A stretch of DNA of 24,522 bases. Origin: a bacterium. GTDB lineage: Bacteria; Patescibacteriota; Patescibacteriia; Patescibacteriales; GWE2-39-37. Below are positions 1 through 8,834 of the stretch, piece by piece. Under the pieces are notes generated by a model. It was not told the origin of the DNA. It saw nothing but the letters and a program-made list of their open reading frames with translations, and searched no databases. The translations under genes were made by a program, and so were the position numbers. Location of the stretch: contig JAJYMT010000021.1 of NCBI GenBank assembly GCA_021786695.1, positions 1 to 24,522 on the forward strand. The letters are read 5' to 3'. How positions within the stretch are numbered: the stretch's first letter is position 1; each line of letters begins with the position of its first letter.

Positions 1-260
1 AAAAAATTTTCGCCCAAAACAAAACGCAAAAAAATATGCAGGTCGATATAAATAATACTCAAGCCCCAGGTCGGGATCAGCAGGTACCAGGCGCCGCGCA
101 ACAGCCAATTGGTCGTCTGTCTGGCCGGCGATAGGCGCGCCGACAAACCGGCGCCCCCTTTTTCCGGCGTCTCGGCCTTTTCCTGGCTCTTAGCGTAAGC
201 AAGTTGCCGCAGACGACCCGCCGCAGTCAGTTGCTGTTCCTCGGTCAATGCTTGAGACAT
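1..260 (-). CDS. Partial membrane protein, N-terminal 86 residues
   Basis: An open frame starts with ATG at 260-258 and runs off the window edge without a stop. The visible protein begins MSQALTEEQQLTAAGRLRQL, continues with a charged Lys/Glu-rich stretch, and then a hydrophobic segment around residues 48-80 (LLRGAWYLLIPTWGLSIIYI and onward) that should be a transmembrane helix or hairpin. The start is 55 bases after the stop of the giant secreted protein gene on the same strand, so the two are probably cotranscribed. No good Shine-Dalgarno site is seen; an AGGA lies too far upstream. I do not recognise the family. A soluble acidic N-terminus followed by membrane helices and its position in an envelope gene group suggest a component of a surface or secretion apparatus, which is inference only. 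Confidence 0.7.
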   Translation of the reverse strand, partial: MSQALTEEQQLTAAGRLRQLAYAKSQEKAETPEKGGAGLSARLSPARQTTNWLLRGAWYLLIPTWGLSIIYIDLHIFLRFVLGENF

Positions 261-315
261 AAAAAAATATTGAATTCCTGGCATGAATCCTGGCGCCTAA
301 AATTTATAACCTACT

Positions 316-3300
316 TTAATTCTCCCTCACGATGATCTCGCCACCGAAGTTCACGTAGGTCGAGCAGTCGCCGCGCGCGGCGTCGCCGTTGCACCAGCCC
401 CAGTTGTCTTTGATCTTGATCTGCGGACGGACGCGGCACTCATGCGGCGTAGCGCAAGCGCTCGCCGGCACCAGGCCGCTGCCGGCCTTGGCTTTCAAAT
501 CCCAATAACTGTACAAGTGATAGAGCGAATGCGGCTTATCCGGATACGGACGGTCATTCATCTCGATGCCGCTCGCGATCGTGCTTTCGGCGTCTCCCCA
601 ATCGACCACATAAAGCGTCAGCGGCAGCTGCTGGCTGTCCAATTTGCTGTTGAAGGTCAGATTGATGAAACCGTTCTTGGCGATCGTCACATTGCCGGTA
701 CCGTTACCGATCTTGACGTTATTTATCGCCGGCAAAATGGCGCAGTAATCCGCCGGACGGTCGGACGGCCGCGAACCGACGCCGGTGCCGTTGCACAGAA
801 CGTTCGGCACATCCCAGGCCGGACCGACACCGGCCGCGTCCGCGTAGTGGCCTTCGACCGATTGATAGGCGGAGCTGGTCGCCCAGCGCCAGGTGCCGTA
901 GCTTTTAGCAAACAGCCGCTGCAATTCACGGTCGGCCGGCGGCGTGGAAAGCGATTGCCGGTGCAGTTGACCCATCCGCGGCTGATAAGGCGCTTCAAGC
1001 CCGCCGGCGGTGTCCGGCAATTCATAATACAGCGGTTGGATGCCGGCGTAGGCCTTTGAATCCCAGTCATAAGGATTACCGGCCGGCTCCGGATAGACGA
1101 TCGAACCGAAGGGATTGTAATCGGCCGAGTACAGGCATCGTCCGAGAGAGGAAGTATTGCCGTTGTTATAGCATTGTTCGGCGTAGCTTGACCCTTCGTA
1201 GACGCGCGCGCTCCAATACTTGTTCTGTCCGGCCTGCGTGACGGTCTGTACCAATTCGGTGCAATAGCGCGGCGGATTGGTGTTGCTGACGCCGGTTTCC
1301 GGTATGCCCATCATGCTTGCTAGGCCGGCGGCGTCGGTAAAAAACGTCGGGCTGAATTCTGACTTGATCAATTCGTTCGGGTAATTGCAGGAGGTGGCGC
1401 CGTTGCACAGATAGGAGGCCTGCGGATTGGTGTTATTGATGGAATATCCGCGACCAAGATCGGTCAAACTTCCATTATATTGATACCAGCCGTCGGTTGA
1501 CCACGACACCCCGTAGGCGTTGGCCGTGCCATCAAGCTGAACGGAATTTAATCCGTCCGGAACATAATAACATAAGTCCTTATTGCCTCCCCATCTGCAA
1601 CCGCCGCCGCAGCCGCTGCAAGCGGCCAAACTGTAGCCGCTGCCCGCCGGCGGATTACCATAAGTGTCATCACAGCCATCGCCGCCGCAGCCGCCCTCGC
1701 CCAATGAAACGAGGTGCCTGTATTCCAGAAACCTCATCGGCTGGCTCTCGGTGCAATAATACACCGGATAGCGCCCCTGATAACCGGCGCCTTCGACCAC
1801 ACCGTCGCCCTTCACTTTATCGGCCGGCCACCAGAGCAGGCAGGCGTTTTCGTTTCCGGGCGCGCGGTCATATTCCAAACAATAGCCGGGCCAGCCCATC
1901 TGCCGCACGCCGGAATCGTCGTAATAGTCGCAGGCGAGTGAGTTCTCGTTCGGATAGAGCCGGCAGGACTGCGAGGTGTAAAAATAATTGTCGTCAAGCG
2001 GATTGGCCGGCGTCAGATCATAGCTTTCCAGGGCGGGCATGATTTTTATCTCGTCAAAATAGGCCCGGCCGGTGGTAGACGCTCCCGCGTTGGGCAAAGT
2101 ATCAAGGATAATTTTTATCTTTGAAGTGTTGTTATTCAGGTGAATTTTAGCCAGCTTCAAGCCCCACCCAACGCCGGAGGCGAGCGAAAGGGCGTTGTTG
2201 GTGCTTAGTATCGCGCCGGAACCGCTGCGCTCTTGCATCTGCAGGCGGGCGCTGCCGCCGGCCAGGTTGACGGTGTTAAGATAAGCGCTGACCACGTAGT
2301 CAAAGCCGCCCACCGCGTCCAGTTCTTCGGAAGCGGCAGTGAAACCGGCGCCGAGCCGCAAGAAGGCGCGGCCGGACGGCACATGGGTGCCGCAGTTAGT
2401 ATTGAGACATTCTTTCTGCGTCTCGTACGGATTGTCGATCGCCTTGAAGACATTGGCGGTCCAGGGAGCCGATTCAGACAGCCAACTTTGCGGAAAACCA
2501 CGGGCGTCGCTGCGTTCGAAATCGTTATTCGGCAGCGAAGCGACCTCGCCGATCTGTCTCATCTTGCCGAAATTATAATAACCTTCGACCCTGGTTCCGC
2601 TGCCGTCGAGCCAGTCCATGCCCGGCTTGGAATAGCCGGTCAGATTGCTCAGCCGGCCCTTGGTTGACGGAGTAAAGGTCTGGTTTTCTTTGGGCGAAAC
2701 CAGGAAGTTGTCGCAGTTGCCCTTGTCATCCACGCTATTGCATAAACCGACGTCAAAGCAAAAACTCTCTTCTTTACCGGAGCTGTTGATGTAGACGGTC
2801 TTGGAGCGGCAGGCAAGCCACTTGTCGCAGACCCGGTCCGGATCGACTTTCAAAAGCAAATTACTGTCGTTGTTTCCTGCGGGGACGCCGGCGGCCGGAG
2901 TGGAGGAACTGATGTCGGCGTCATAAACCAGCCCGGCCATGCCCGGTCCGCTCTGGCTCCGTTGGTTGAACAGCACGCAACCGTCGTTGAAATTCACCAC
3001 GCCATTGCATTCATTTTTGTTGAGTCCGGCCGCCAATTGATAATCGATCGCCGCCCGCCTCAACTCCACCCTGGTCGATCCGACATTCACCGTATTCAGG
3101 GTGGTGGTGCAATTGGTGCTGCCACCGGAATAAAACAGCAAACTGGAATTCTCGCCGCCCAAAGGCAGGGTCACCGACCTGCCGGAAGACAACAATTGAT
3201 TGGTGGCCTGGTCCAGAGTGGACAAGCCGCCATTGCAGGAGATGGTCAGATTATTGGCGCCCGCCCCGTCTTTACCGCCCAGGCGGTACAACGTATTGCG

Positions 3301-6300
3301 TTCGATCCTGGTCTGTTGCGCCGGCGGCGAGCCCCAGCCGTCCGGCCCGGGACTCGGATCGATGTCTTGTGAAAAATCGTCATTGAAAAATTGATTCACC
3401 GAAAAATTGCTGATCGGATCGATCAGTTCGGTGCAGCCGGATTTTTCGGCCGGGCAAAGTCCGGACCAGACGTCGGATGCCGGTGAAGTCGGTGTCGGCA
3501 CGCCGATCGGCTGTTCGACCGGAGCGCCGCCGCCGGCGCCAAAGGTCTTGGGCGGATTGCCGGCGGAAATATCGGTCGGACAGGCGTTGTCAACGGTTTC
3601 GTCTTGGCAGGTCCGGCCGGAGGCGCAATCGCGATCCTCGAGACAGACATTGCCGCTCGCGTTGCAGCGCTTCACTTTCTTCTTGAGCCAGCTCCAGCTC
3701 TGGCTGCCGACCGCCTGCCGCCACTCGCAGACCTGGTCGCCCGGATCCTTGAAATAACTCAAACCGGCGGCCGTAGAATATTCGCCGCAGCCGGTGGCGT
3801 CAGCGGTACACATCGATGAACCGTATTTGTCCGGATCGTTCTTCAGATAGGCGTCGCTATACAAAACCGCGCGATCGTAATTATACGGTTTGCCCAGGCG
3901 CTCGCAGCCCTTGTCGTCCTGGTTGCACTGTTTGGTCTTGTTGAAGACCATATAAAGGTACTCGTCGGCCGGCACGGTCGGGTTGTCAGGGTTGAAAGTG
4001 GAGGCCTCCGGCGTGGCGGAGTTCTTGGTGTCGATCATCTGCTCGCAGCCAACCGCCGATTCGGAACACAGATAGGCGAAGGATTTGAGATAATGCGTCT
4101 GCCGGTCGCGATCGGTGTATTCCTCGCAGCCAAGCATATAGTTGGGCGAAGGATTTCCGGCCAGGTCGGCGTGGCAGACCGCGGGCGTCTGCCAGGAATT
4201 CTTTATCAAATAATAACGGTTGACGATTTCGGTCAACTTGATGTTGTCGATGTAGAAGCCGCCGTTGCCGCGGATCACCATCCTCTCGTTCGGATCTACG
4301 GAGTGGTCGAGGCGCGCTAGGTTCAATTCATAAAGCTGCCATTCGCCGCTCAAGCCGGATATGATGCCGAGCGCCGTGCTCGAACCGGTGCCGTTTTCGA
4401 ACCAGCCGTCGAGCTGGGTGGCGCCGCCGCTCTTGGCGATGAAGCTTAAAACATACGACGTATCCGTCTTCAATTGATTCGCTACGTTTAGTTCGGTCCG
4501 GCCGTTGCCGCCGGCTACTACGACTTGGAGCGAGTGGCCTCCGACCGCGATCGATTCGTTGCTCAGGTTGCTCGCAGTCGGCGCGGTGCTGGACCAGCCC
4601 TGGCGGGTGCCGTCCTCAAAATCGTGGTTGACGACCACCCGCACGTTGCGGCCGGAGGAGCCGGTATATTCGCGGCAACCGCTGGCCGCCGCCTGGCAGG
4701 TCCGGCCCTGGCCGGGGATGGCGTTGTAGATGCAGGCGTTATGTTCGGCCGACCAGGTGCCGCCGTTCTTGCAGACCACGCAATCGTCCGACCCGTCGCC
4801 GTTCGAATCGCCCCAGGTGCCGCCGGCGGCGGCGCAGGCGGCTGCGGTGCCGATCGACGGATCGATGTTCTGCTCGGTGCGGCGGTAGGGATGGCAGTCC
4901 TCGTCGCAGCTTACGGTCAGAGCGTTCAAGTGATAGCTTTTTACGCCGCTGGTATTATAGAATTCGCGGCAATCCGGATTGTAGGCCGGGTCGGTCGGCA
5001 ACAGATTGAATATCGTTTCGTTGCAATTATTGGCGTCGGTAGTGGGGTCGGTAACGCGCGGATCGGGCGAGCCGGCGGCGGCGATTGAATCAAGCGACAC
5101 CACCCGCAACTGGAAGCCGGTCTCGTTCGAACCCTCCCAGGTATAAAATTCATTGCACCTGGCCGGATCCGGCTTGATGCACTGGCGCAGATAAGAATAA
5201 TATTCGGTGCTTTCGCCGCCGGCCGCCACCTTGTCCAGGTTGGTGAATTCATCACAGCCGACCGCGGCGGCGCTGCAGCTCTTGGCGGTCTTGGCGATCA
5301 GATTCTCGGCGCGCGAGGAATCGAAATAGGTCTCGGTCGCGAGATAGGATTTAAAACCGACGCACTCCGGCACGCAGTAATTCTGCGAACCGACCTTGGC
5401 CGGAATCTGCATCTTGTCTTCGGCGGCCGTAAAGAGATCGCAGCCGACCTCGTTCACCGTGCAGGAGCGCGCGAAATTCAGACACTCGGCCGGCGCGCTG
5501 GTCCTCAAATTACCGCTCGCATCGTAGCAGACGCCGCCCAGACCGCCGTAATAATCGGGCAGGGTCTTCTCATAAATTTTCGGATTGTTTTCATAGTTAT
5601 TGTAAGCGGTCGCCTTGTAACCCCGCTCCAGCTTGACCGCGTCGATCAGGCAGCCGGCGGCGGCGGAATTGAATTCCATGTTTATCTGATTGCCGGAAAT
5701 CGCGGAGGGCACGATGAAGGTCGATTGATTGTACTGCCAGCCGGTGCCGGTGGCGATGTTGGTGGCGCCCGGCTGGTTGGTATCTACCCTGAAATTGCCG
5801 CCGGCCGCACAACCGTTAGAATAGAAAGATAAGGTATAGACGTCGCTGTTCTGGCCGCCGATGTCATAACCGGGCCGGGCGACCGCGGCCGATTTGGATG
5901 AAAGGCCGGTACGCAGTTCCAGGCCGGACACCCCGTCGAAAGCCGTAGTCGAGGTGCCGGCGGCGATGCCCGCCCAGCCGCCGACCGACAGATCCTGCTC
6001 GAAACTGGAATTAAGGAGCAGATTCGCGCCCAGGCCGGTCTTGGTGCGGACGTATTCGTGGCAGCCCTCGTTTTTGGCGTCGCAGCTTTCCGCTCCGCGG
6101 TCCAGATAAATCTTGTCGCCGATTGACGAATCGGTGCAGGCGAATTTGCCGGCCGCGTAATCATAATCCGCGCAGTAGGCGCGGCAACCGGCGTTGCCCA
6201 CGGTGCAGTTGCGGTAATCCAAAGAATTTTCAAGATAAGAAACGGTGTTGCCGCCCTCGGCCTTGAAGGTCTGGCAGGTGTTGTGGCGCGGTTCGCAGGA

Positions 6301-7953
6301 CTCGGAATCGAAGCGCCATTTGCGCCGCTCCTCGGTGCAGTAGCCGTAGATCTGGCAGGAACCGTCGGAATTCTCCTTGACACAGGACTGCTCATCGGCG
6401 CAATATTTATCGTTTCTGGCAATCTGCAACTGGCTGTCCTCGCCGCTGCCGGAAACGGTTTCCGAGACGATTTCCGGACCCGCCCCCTGGCGCCGGCAAT
6501 AGTTTAGCGGCGCCTTGAGCACCCAGTTCGGATCGACCAGCCCTTCGCACCAACGCTGTGAACCGTCATCGTTGTAGCCGTGATAATTGTCGTTGGGGTC
6601 GAAACAGGCGACCAGATCGGCCAGATTTCTCGCGCCGCCGATCGCATTAAGGTTCTGCTTGATATATTTCGCGGCCAACTCCCAGCCGGCCGGCAAGATC
6701 CTGAATTTGCGCAGGATGACGATTGAACGGAACGGATACCCTTCCGCGTAACTCGGCTCCAGGCCGTTGGAATTGTAGCCGAAGATGCCTTCGCCCTTAA
6801 GATAGCCGCGTTCGATTGCTTTGCTGACCGTGATTTTTTCTTGTGCTCCTTCCCGGAATTTATCGTCGATAACGCAATTGGTCGGCCCGGCCTTGTTCGG
6901 ATTCGGGCAGACCGACAGTTCGGACAAAATATTATAATCGCCTTTGACGTCGAAGCTCGGCTGGATAATCTTTCTCAAAAAATTCTTGGTTTCGGTGATG
7001 CCGCCGGAACCGTTATAGCCGTTAATCGAGGTCAGGCCTGAACTCCTTGACCCGCCGCTCGGCTGTTTCTGGCCCAACTTCTTCAATTTTTCGTTCACCA
7101 AGGTGATCGCCAGCTGATTCAAAAAGATGTTCGCGGCTTGGGTAAATTCATCTTTATAATTTTTTAAAATCGGCGCTGTTTGGACTTTTTGGATCAATTC
7201 GGCTGACTGTCCGCCGATGCCTGGAATATTTAAAATATTGTCGCCGATGCCGGTGATATCCAGCCAGCCCTTGTTGGTCATGCGCTGGTTTTCCGCGTTC
7301 TTTTTCGACAGGTCGCGGTTTTCAGCCATCCTCGTTTGCAGGGTCAGGGCGACTCCCAGGTCGTTCGAAGTCGGGTTGAACATATCCTGAAAACTGTTCA
7401 AAAAATTCGGGTTATTCAACTCCTTCTGCCAATTTTTCTTTAGCTGAGAAAAAGTGCATTTCGGCTTCCTGTTCTTATCATAGTCGGCCGACAGGCCGAG
7501 GCCGATCTTGAGCTGCAATTGTAAATCCGGTTTGCACAGGTCGAAGGTAAAATTCGGATCCCACTTGCCGATCTGCTCGATCGCCCTTCCCGCCGCCTCG
7601 TCGCCCACGTCCCGCAGATACGGCCCCCAGCCCTTGGTAATGAACATCGGTTTCTGTCCCTTGCTGCCGCTCCCCAGCCAGGTGGCGGTGTCATAGGCGA
7701 TGCGATTCATCGCGGTCGAGACCACGGTGCTCAAAATTTTCGAACCGAGCTTCTCATTTACCAGTTTATATGCCTGCTTCCCCCATTCAACGATCCAATC
7801 GATCGAATTTTTTGCGATCTGCAAGGCGTCGGTCACGGGCACCACGGCTTGCGCCCGGTGGAACGGCAGCAGCACCGAAACGATCAGTAAAACCGAAAGC
7901 AAGAATCTGGCAAAGAATCTGTTGGAATTATTTTTACTACCGCCTCGGTTCAT
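316..7953 (-). CDS. Giant secreted Cys-rich, multi-jelly-roll surface protein (2545 aa)
   Basis: The protein opens with a signal peptide (RFFARFLLSVLLIVSVLLPF, then RAQA at about residue 36), so it is exported. Residues about 40-300 are mostly helical and Cys-poor. From about 450 onward come Cys-rich segments alternating with four regions that read like carbohydrate-binding-type beta-sandwiches: about 640-785 (starting NSSFEQ), 1105-1247 (NHDFEDG), 1517-1635 (NDDFSQD) and 1804-1974 (NNDFERS); three end in a D-x-[IV]-K-[IL] strand. Nine motifs of the form C-x5-G-C occur near residues 583, 624, 831, 893, 1086, 1296, 1343, 1382 and 1500. The last 120 residues hold a PKD-like stretch (VDWGDAES, then HLYSY). 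The stop of the upstream TSP3-repeat gene is only 5 bases away, implying an operon. A role in adhesion or as a large external part of a secretion apparatus is inference; no enzyme motif was seen. The frame is intact throughout. Confidence 0.85.
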   Translation of the reverse strand: MNRGGSKNNSNRFFARFLLSVLLIVSVLLPFHRAQAVVPVTDALQIAKNSIDWIVEWGKQAYKLVNEKLGSKILSTVVSTAMNRIAYDTATWLGSGSKGQKPMFITKGWGPYLRDVGDEAAGRAIEQIGKWDPNFTFDLCKPDLQLQLKIGLGLSADYDKNRKPKCTFSQLKKNWQKELNNPNFLNSFQDMFNPTSNDLGVALTLQTRMAENRDLSKKNAENQRMTNKGWLDITGIGDNILNIPGIGGQSAELIQKVQTAPILKNYKDEFTQAANIFLNQLAITLVNEKLKKLGQKQPSGGSRSSGLTSINGYNGSGGITETKNFLRKIIQPSFDVKGDYNILSELSVCPNPNKAGPTNCVIDDKFREGAQEKITVSKAIERGYLKGEGIFGYNSNGLEPSYAEGYPFRSIVILRKFRILPAGWELAAKYIKQNLNAIGGARNLADLVACFDPNDNYHGYNDDGSQRWCEGLVDPNWVLKAPLNYCRRQGAGPEIVSETVSGSGEDSQLQIARNDKYCADEQSCVKENSDGSCQIYGYCTEERRKWRFDSESCEPRHNTCQTFKAEGGNTVSYLENSLDYRNCTVGNAGCRAYCADYDYAAGKFACTDSSIGDKIYLDRGAESCDAKNEGCHEYVRTKTGLGANLLLNSSFEQDLSVGGWAGIAAGTSTTAFDGVSGLELRTGLSSKSAAVARPGYDIGGQNSDVYTLSFYSNGCAAGGNFRVDTNQPGATNIATGTGWQYNQSTFIVPSAISGNQINMEFNSAAAGCLIDAVKLERGYKATAYNNYENNPKIYEKTLPDYYGGLGGVCYDASGNLRTSAPAECLNFARSCTVNEVGCDLFTAAEDKMQIPAKVGSQNYCVPECVGFKSYLATETYFDSSRAENLIAKTAKSCSAAAVGCDEFTNLDKVAAGGESTEYYSYLRQCIKPDPARCNEFYTWEGSNETGFQLRVVSLDSIAAAGSPDPRVTDPTTDANNCNETIFNLLPTDPAYNPDCREFYNTSGVKSYHLNALTVSCDEDCHPYRRTEQNIDPSIGTAAACAAAGGTWGDSNGDGSDDCVVCKNGGTWSAEHNACIYNAIPGQGRTCQAAASGCREYTGSSGRNVRVVVNHDFEDGTRQGWSSTAPTASNLSNESIAVGGHSLQVVVAGGNGRTELNVANQLKTDTSYVLSFIAKSGGATQLDGWFENGTGSSTALGIISGLSGEWQLYELNLARLDHSVDPNERMVIRGNGGFYIDNIKLTEIVNRYYLIKNSWQTPAVCHADLAGNPSPNYMLGCEEYTDRDRQTHYLKSFAYLCSESAVGCEQMIDTKNSATPEASTFNPDNPTVPADEYLYMVFNKTKQCNQDDKGCERLGKPYNYDRAVLYSDAYLKNDPDKYGSSMCTADATGCGEYSTAAGLSYFKDPGDQVCEWRQAVGSQSWSWLKKKVKRCNASGNVCLEDRDCASGRTCQDETVDNACPTDISAGNPPKTFGAGGGAPVEQPIGVPTPTSPASDVWSGLCPAEKSGCTELIDPISNFSVNQFFNDDFSQDIDPSPGPDGWGSPPAQQTRIERNTLYRLGGKDGAGANNLTISCNGGLSTLDQATNQLLSSGRSVTLPLGGENSSLLFYSGGSTNCTTTLNTVNVGSTRVELRRAAIDYQLAAGLNKNECNGVVNFNDGCVLFNQRSQSGPGMAGLVYDADISSSTPAAGVPAGNNDSNLLLKVDPDRVCDKWLACRSKTVYINSSGKEESFCFDVGLCNSVDDKGNCDNFLVSPKENQTFTPSTKGRLSNLTGYSKPGMDWLDGSGTRVEGYYNFGKMRQIGEVASLPNNDFERSDARGFPQSWLSESAPWTANVFKAIDNPYETQKECLNTNCGTHVPSGRAFLRLGAGFTAASEELDAVGGFDYVVSAYLNTVNLAGGSARLQMQERSGSGAILSTNNALSLASGVGWGLKLAKIHLNNNTSKIKIILDTLPNAGASTTGRAYFDEIKIMPALESYDLTPANPLDDNYFYTSQSCRLYPNENSLACDYYDDSGVRQMGWPGYCLEYDRAPGNENACLLWWPADKVKGDGVVEGAGYQGRYPVYYCTESQPMRFLEYRHLVSLGEGGCGGDGCDDTYGNPPAGSGYSLAACSGCGGGCRWGGNKDLCYYVPDGLNSVQLDGTANAYGVSWSTDGWYQYNGSLTDLGRGYSINNTNPQASYLCNGATSCNYPNELIKSEFSPTFFTDAAGLASMMGIPETGVSNTNPPRYCTELVQTVTQAGQNKYWSARVYEGSSYAEQCYNNGNTSSLGRCLYSADYNPFGSIVYPEPAGNPYDWDSKAYAGIQPLYYELPDTAGGLEAPYQPRMGQLHRQSLSTPPADRELQRLFAKSYGTWRWATSSAYQSVEGHYADAAGVGPAWDVPNVLCNGTGVGSRPSDRPADYCAILPAINNVKIGNGTGNVTIAKNGFINLTFNSKLDSQQLPLTLYVVDWGDAESTIASGIEMNDRPYPDKPHSLYHLYSYWDLKAKAGSGLVPASACATPHECRVRPQIKIKDNWGWCNGDAARGDCSTYVNFGGEIIVREN

Positions 7954-7958
7954 AAAAA

Positions 7959-8651
7959 TTATTTGTTATTTTGCTTTATCGAATCCTTATAAATCTTGAT
8001 AATCTCGTCGTCGCTGAATTGGCTGAGCGTCTTTTCGTCCATGCCGGAAGCAAGCAGTGATTGCCGCAATTCGGCCGCGCTGTAACCGCCCCCAAGGAGT
8101 TTGTCCGGACTGCTCGAGACGTTTGAGGCCGCGGAATTTTGGCTGTTTTCAAGCGCGTTCAGCTGGTTCAAAACATCTAAATAATTTCTGCCGTTCATGT
8201 CTGAAGACGATCCCGTGCCGCCGCTTACGGCCGCCTGATTTTCCTTGAAACAACTCTTGCCCTCGGGGCAGTTCGGATCGGTGCCGTTCTTGATCTCGAC
8301 GCCGTCGGGAATCCCGTCCCCGTCCGTATCCTCGAGATAGGGCGAGGTGTGGTAGATGTTAAGCTCGTCCCAGTCGGACAGACCGTCGCCATCCGTGTCT
8401 TTTGATTTTAAAGCCGCTTCATTGTCGGTCGAACTGGCCGTATCGCCGGCGACCGAATTATCGCCTTTATAAGCGAACGGTTCGGTCAAACTGCGCTTGA
8501 ACTGGATGCTCCAGGCGATTACCATCAACAACACAAAAGCAGCCAATGCGCCGAGCGCGATTTTTTGGTCTTTCCCCAGGGACCGCCAAAAATCCGGCTT
8601 CGCATCTAAGCTGCTCTCGTCTTTCTCCTTTTCGTTTTGTTGTGGTTGCAT
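7959..8651 (-). CDS. Single-pass membrane protein with thrombospondin type 3 calcium-binding repeats
   Basis: Counted from the preferred ATG at 8651 (230 aa), the protein has a charged cytoplasmic N-terminus, a transmembrane helix at about residues 31-50 (IALGALAAFVLLMVIAWSI), and an external part with two TSP3-type calcium loops at about 85-126: DTDGDGLSDWDE and DTDGDGIPDGVE. The rest is Ser/Asn-rich with a helical C-terminus. TSP3 repeats bind calcium through their Asp residues and commonly act as rigid spacers in surface proteins. The frame is also open to an ATG at 8735, but that 28-residue extension (including RHPTSKIFEVGCREC) is translated from a perfect palindrome at 8660-8713, so I prefer the internal start; neither start has a Shine-Dalgarno site. 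A promoter candidate lies at 8800-8829. The giant secreted protein gene follows 5 bases downstream, so the two are probably expressed together. Confidence 0.8.
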   Translation of the reverse strand: MQPQQNEKEKDESSLDAKPDFWRSLGKDQKIALGALAAFVLLMVIAWSIQFKRSLTEPFAYKGDNSVAGDTASSTDNEAALKSKDTDGDGLSDWDELNIYHTSPYLEDTDGDGIPDGVEIKNGTDPNCPEGKSCFKENQAAVSGGTGSSSDMNGRNYLDVLNQLNALENSQNSAASNVSSSPDKLLGGGYSAAELRQSLLASGMDEKTLSQFSDDEIIKIYKDSIKQNNK

Positions 8652-8659
8652 GGGGATTA

Positions 8660-8713
8660 GGCATTCTCGACACCCGACCTCGAAAATTTTCGAGGTCGGG
8701 TGTCGAGAATGCC
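8660..8713. repeat. Perfect 54-bp palindrome (27-bp arms, no spacer)
   Basis: The arm 8660-8686 (GGCATTCTCGACACCCGACC, then TCGAAAA) is the exact reverse complement of 8687-8713. It lies between the promoter candidate at 8800-8829 and the preferred start of the TSP3-repeat protein, so it would be in the 5' leader of that mRNA, or encode its N-terminal extension if the earlier ATG at 8735 is used. The transcript could fold into a very stable hairpin. It could be a mobile palindromic repeat or a cis-regulatory hairpin; the sequence does not decide. Confidence 0.9.
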
Positions 8714-8738
8714 GAGAAGAATCATCATCAAACATGGA

Positions 8739-8768
8739 ACACGTAACGCCAATTTTTTTGTTACGTGT
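8739..8768. repeat. Short inverted repeat ACACGTAAC / GTTACGTGT
   Basis: The 9-base arms at 8739-8747 and 8760-8768 are exact complements around a 12-base T-rich loop. Further GTTATG/ATGTGT-like words follow to about 8794. Similar words make up the repeat at 16490-16555, so this may be one dispersed repeat type. It lies in the leader region upstream of the TSP3-repeat gene. Confidence 0.6.
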
Positions 8769-8799
8769 ATGCGTGTTATGTACTATGTGTTGTGTGAAT

Positions 8800-8829
8800 A
8801 TTATACCACAAACTCCTCGGAACTTCCAA
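8800..8829 (-). promoter_or_regulatory. Sigma-70-type promoter for the TSP3/giant-protein operon
   Basis: On the minus strand there is a -35-like TTGGAA (8829-8824), an 18-base spacer and a consensus TATAAT (8805-8800) preceded by TGG, which makes an extended -10. It lies just after the rsmA stop and reads toward the TSP3-repeat and giant-protein genes. Predicted transcription would start near 8793. Confidence 0.6.
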
Positions 8830-8834
8830 ATATT

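Noticed and set aside
8660..8713. Palindrome as an intrinsic terminator for rsmA
   Set aside because: A promoter candidate for the next gene lies upstream of it, and no T-run follows the stem on the minus strand.
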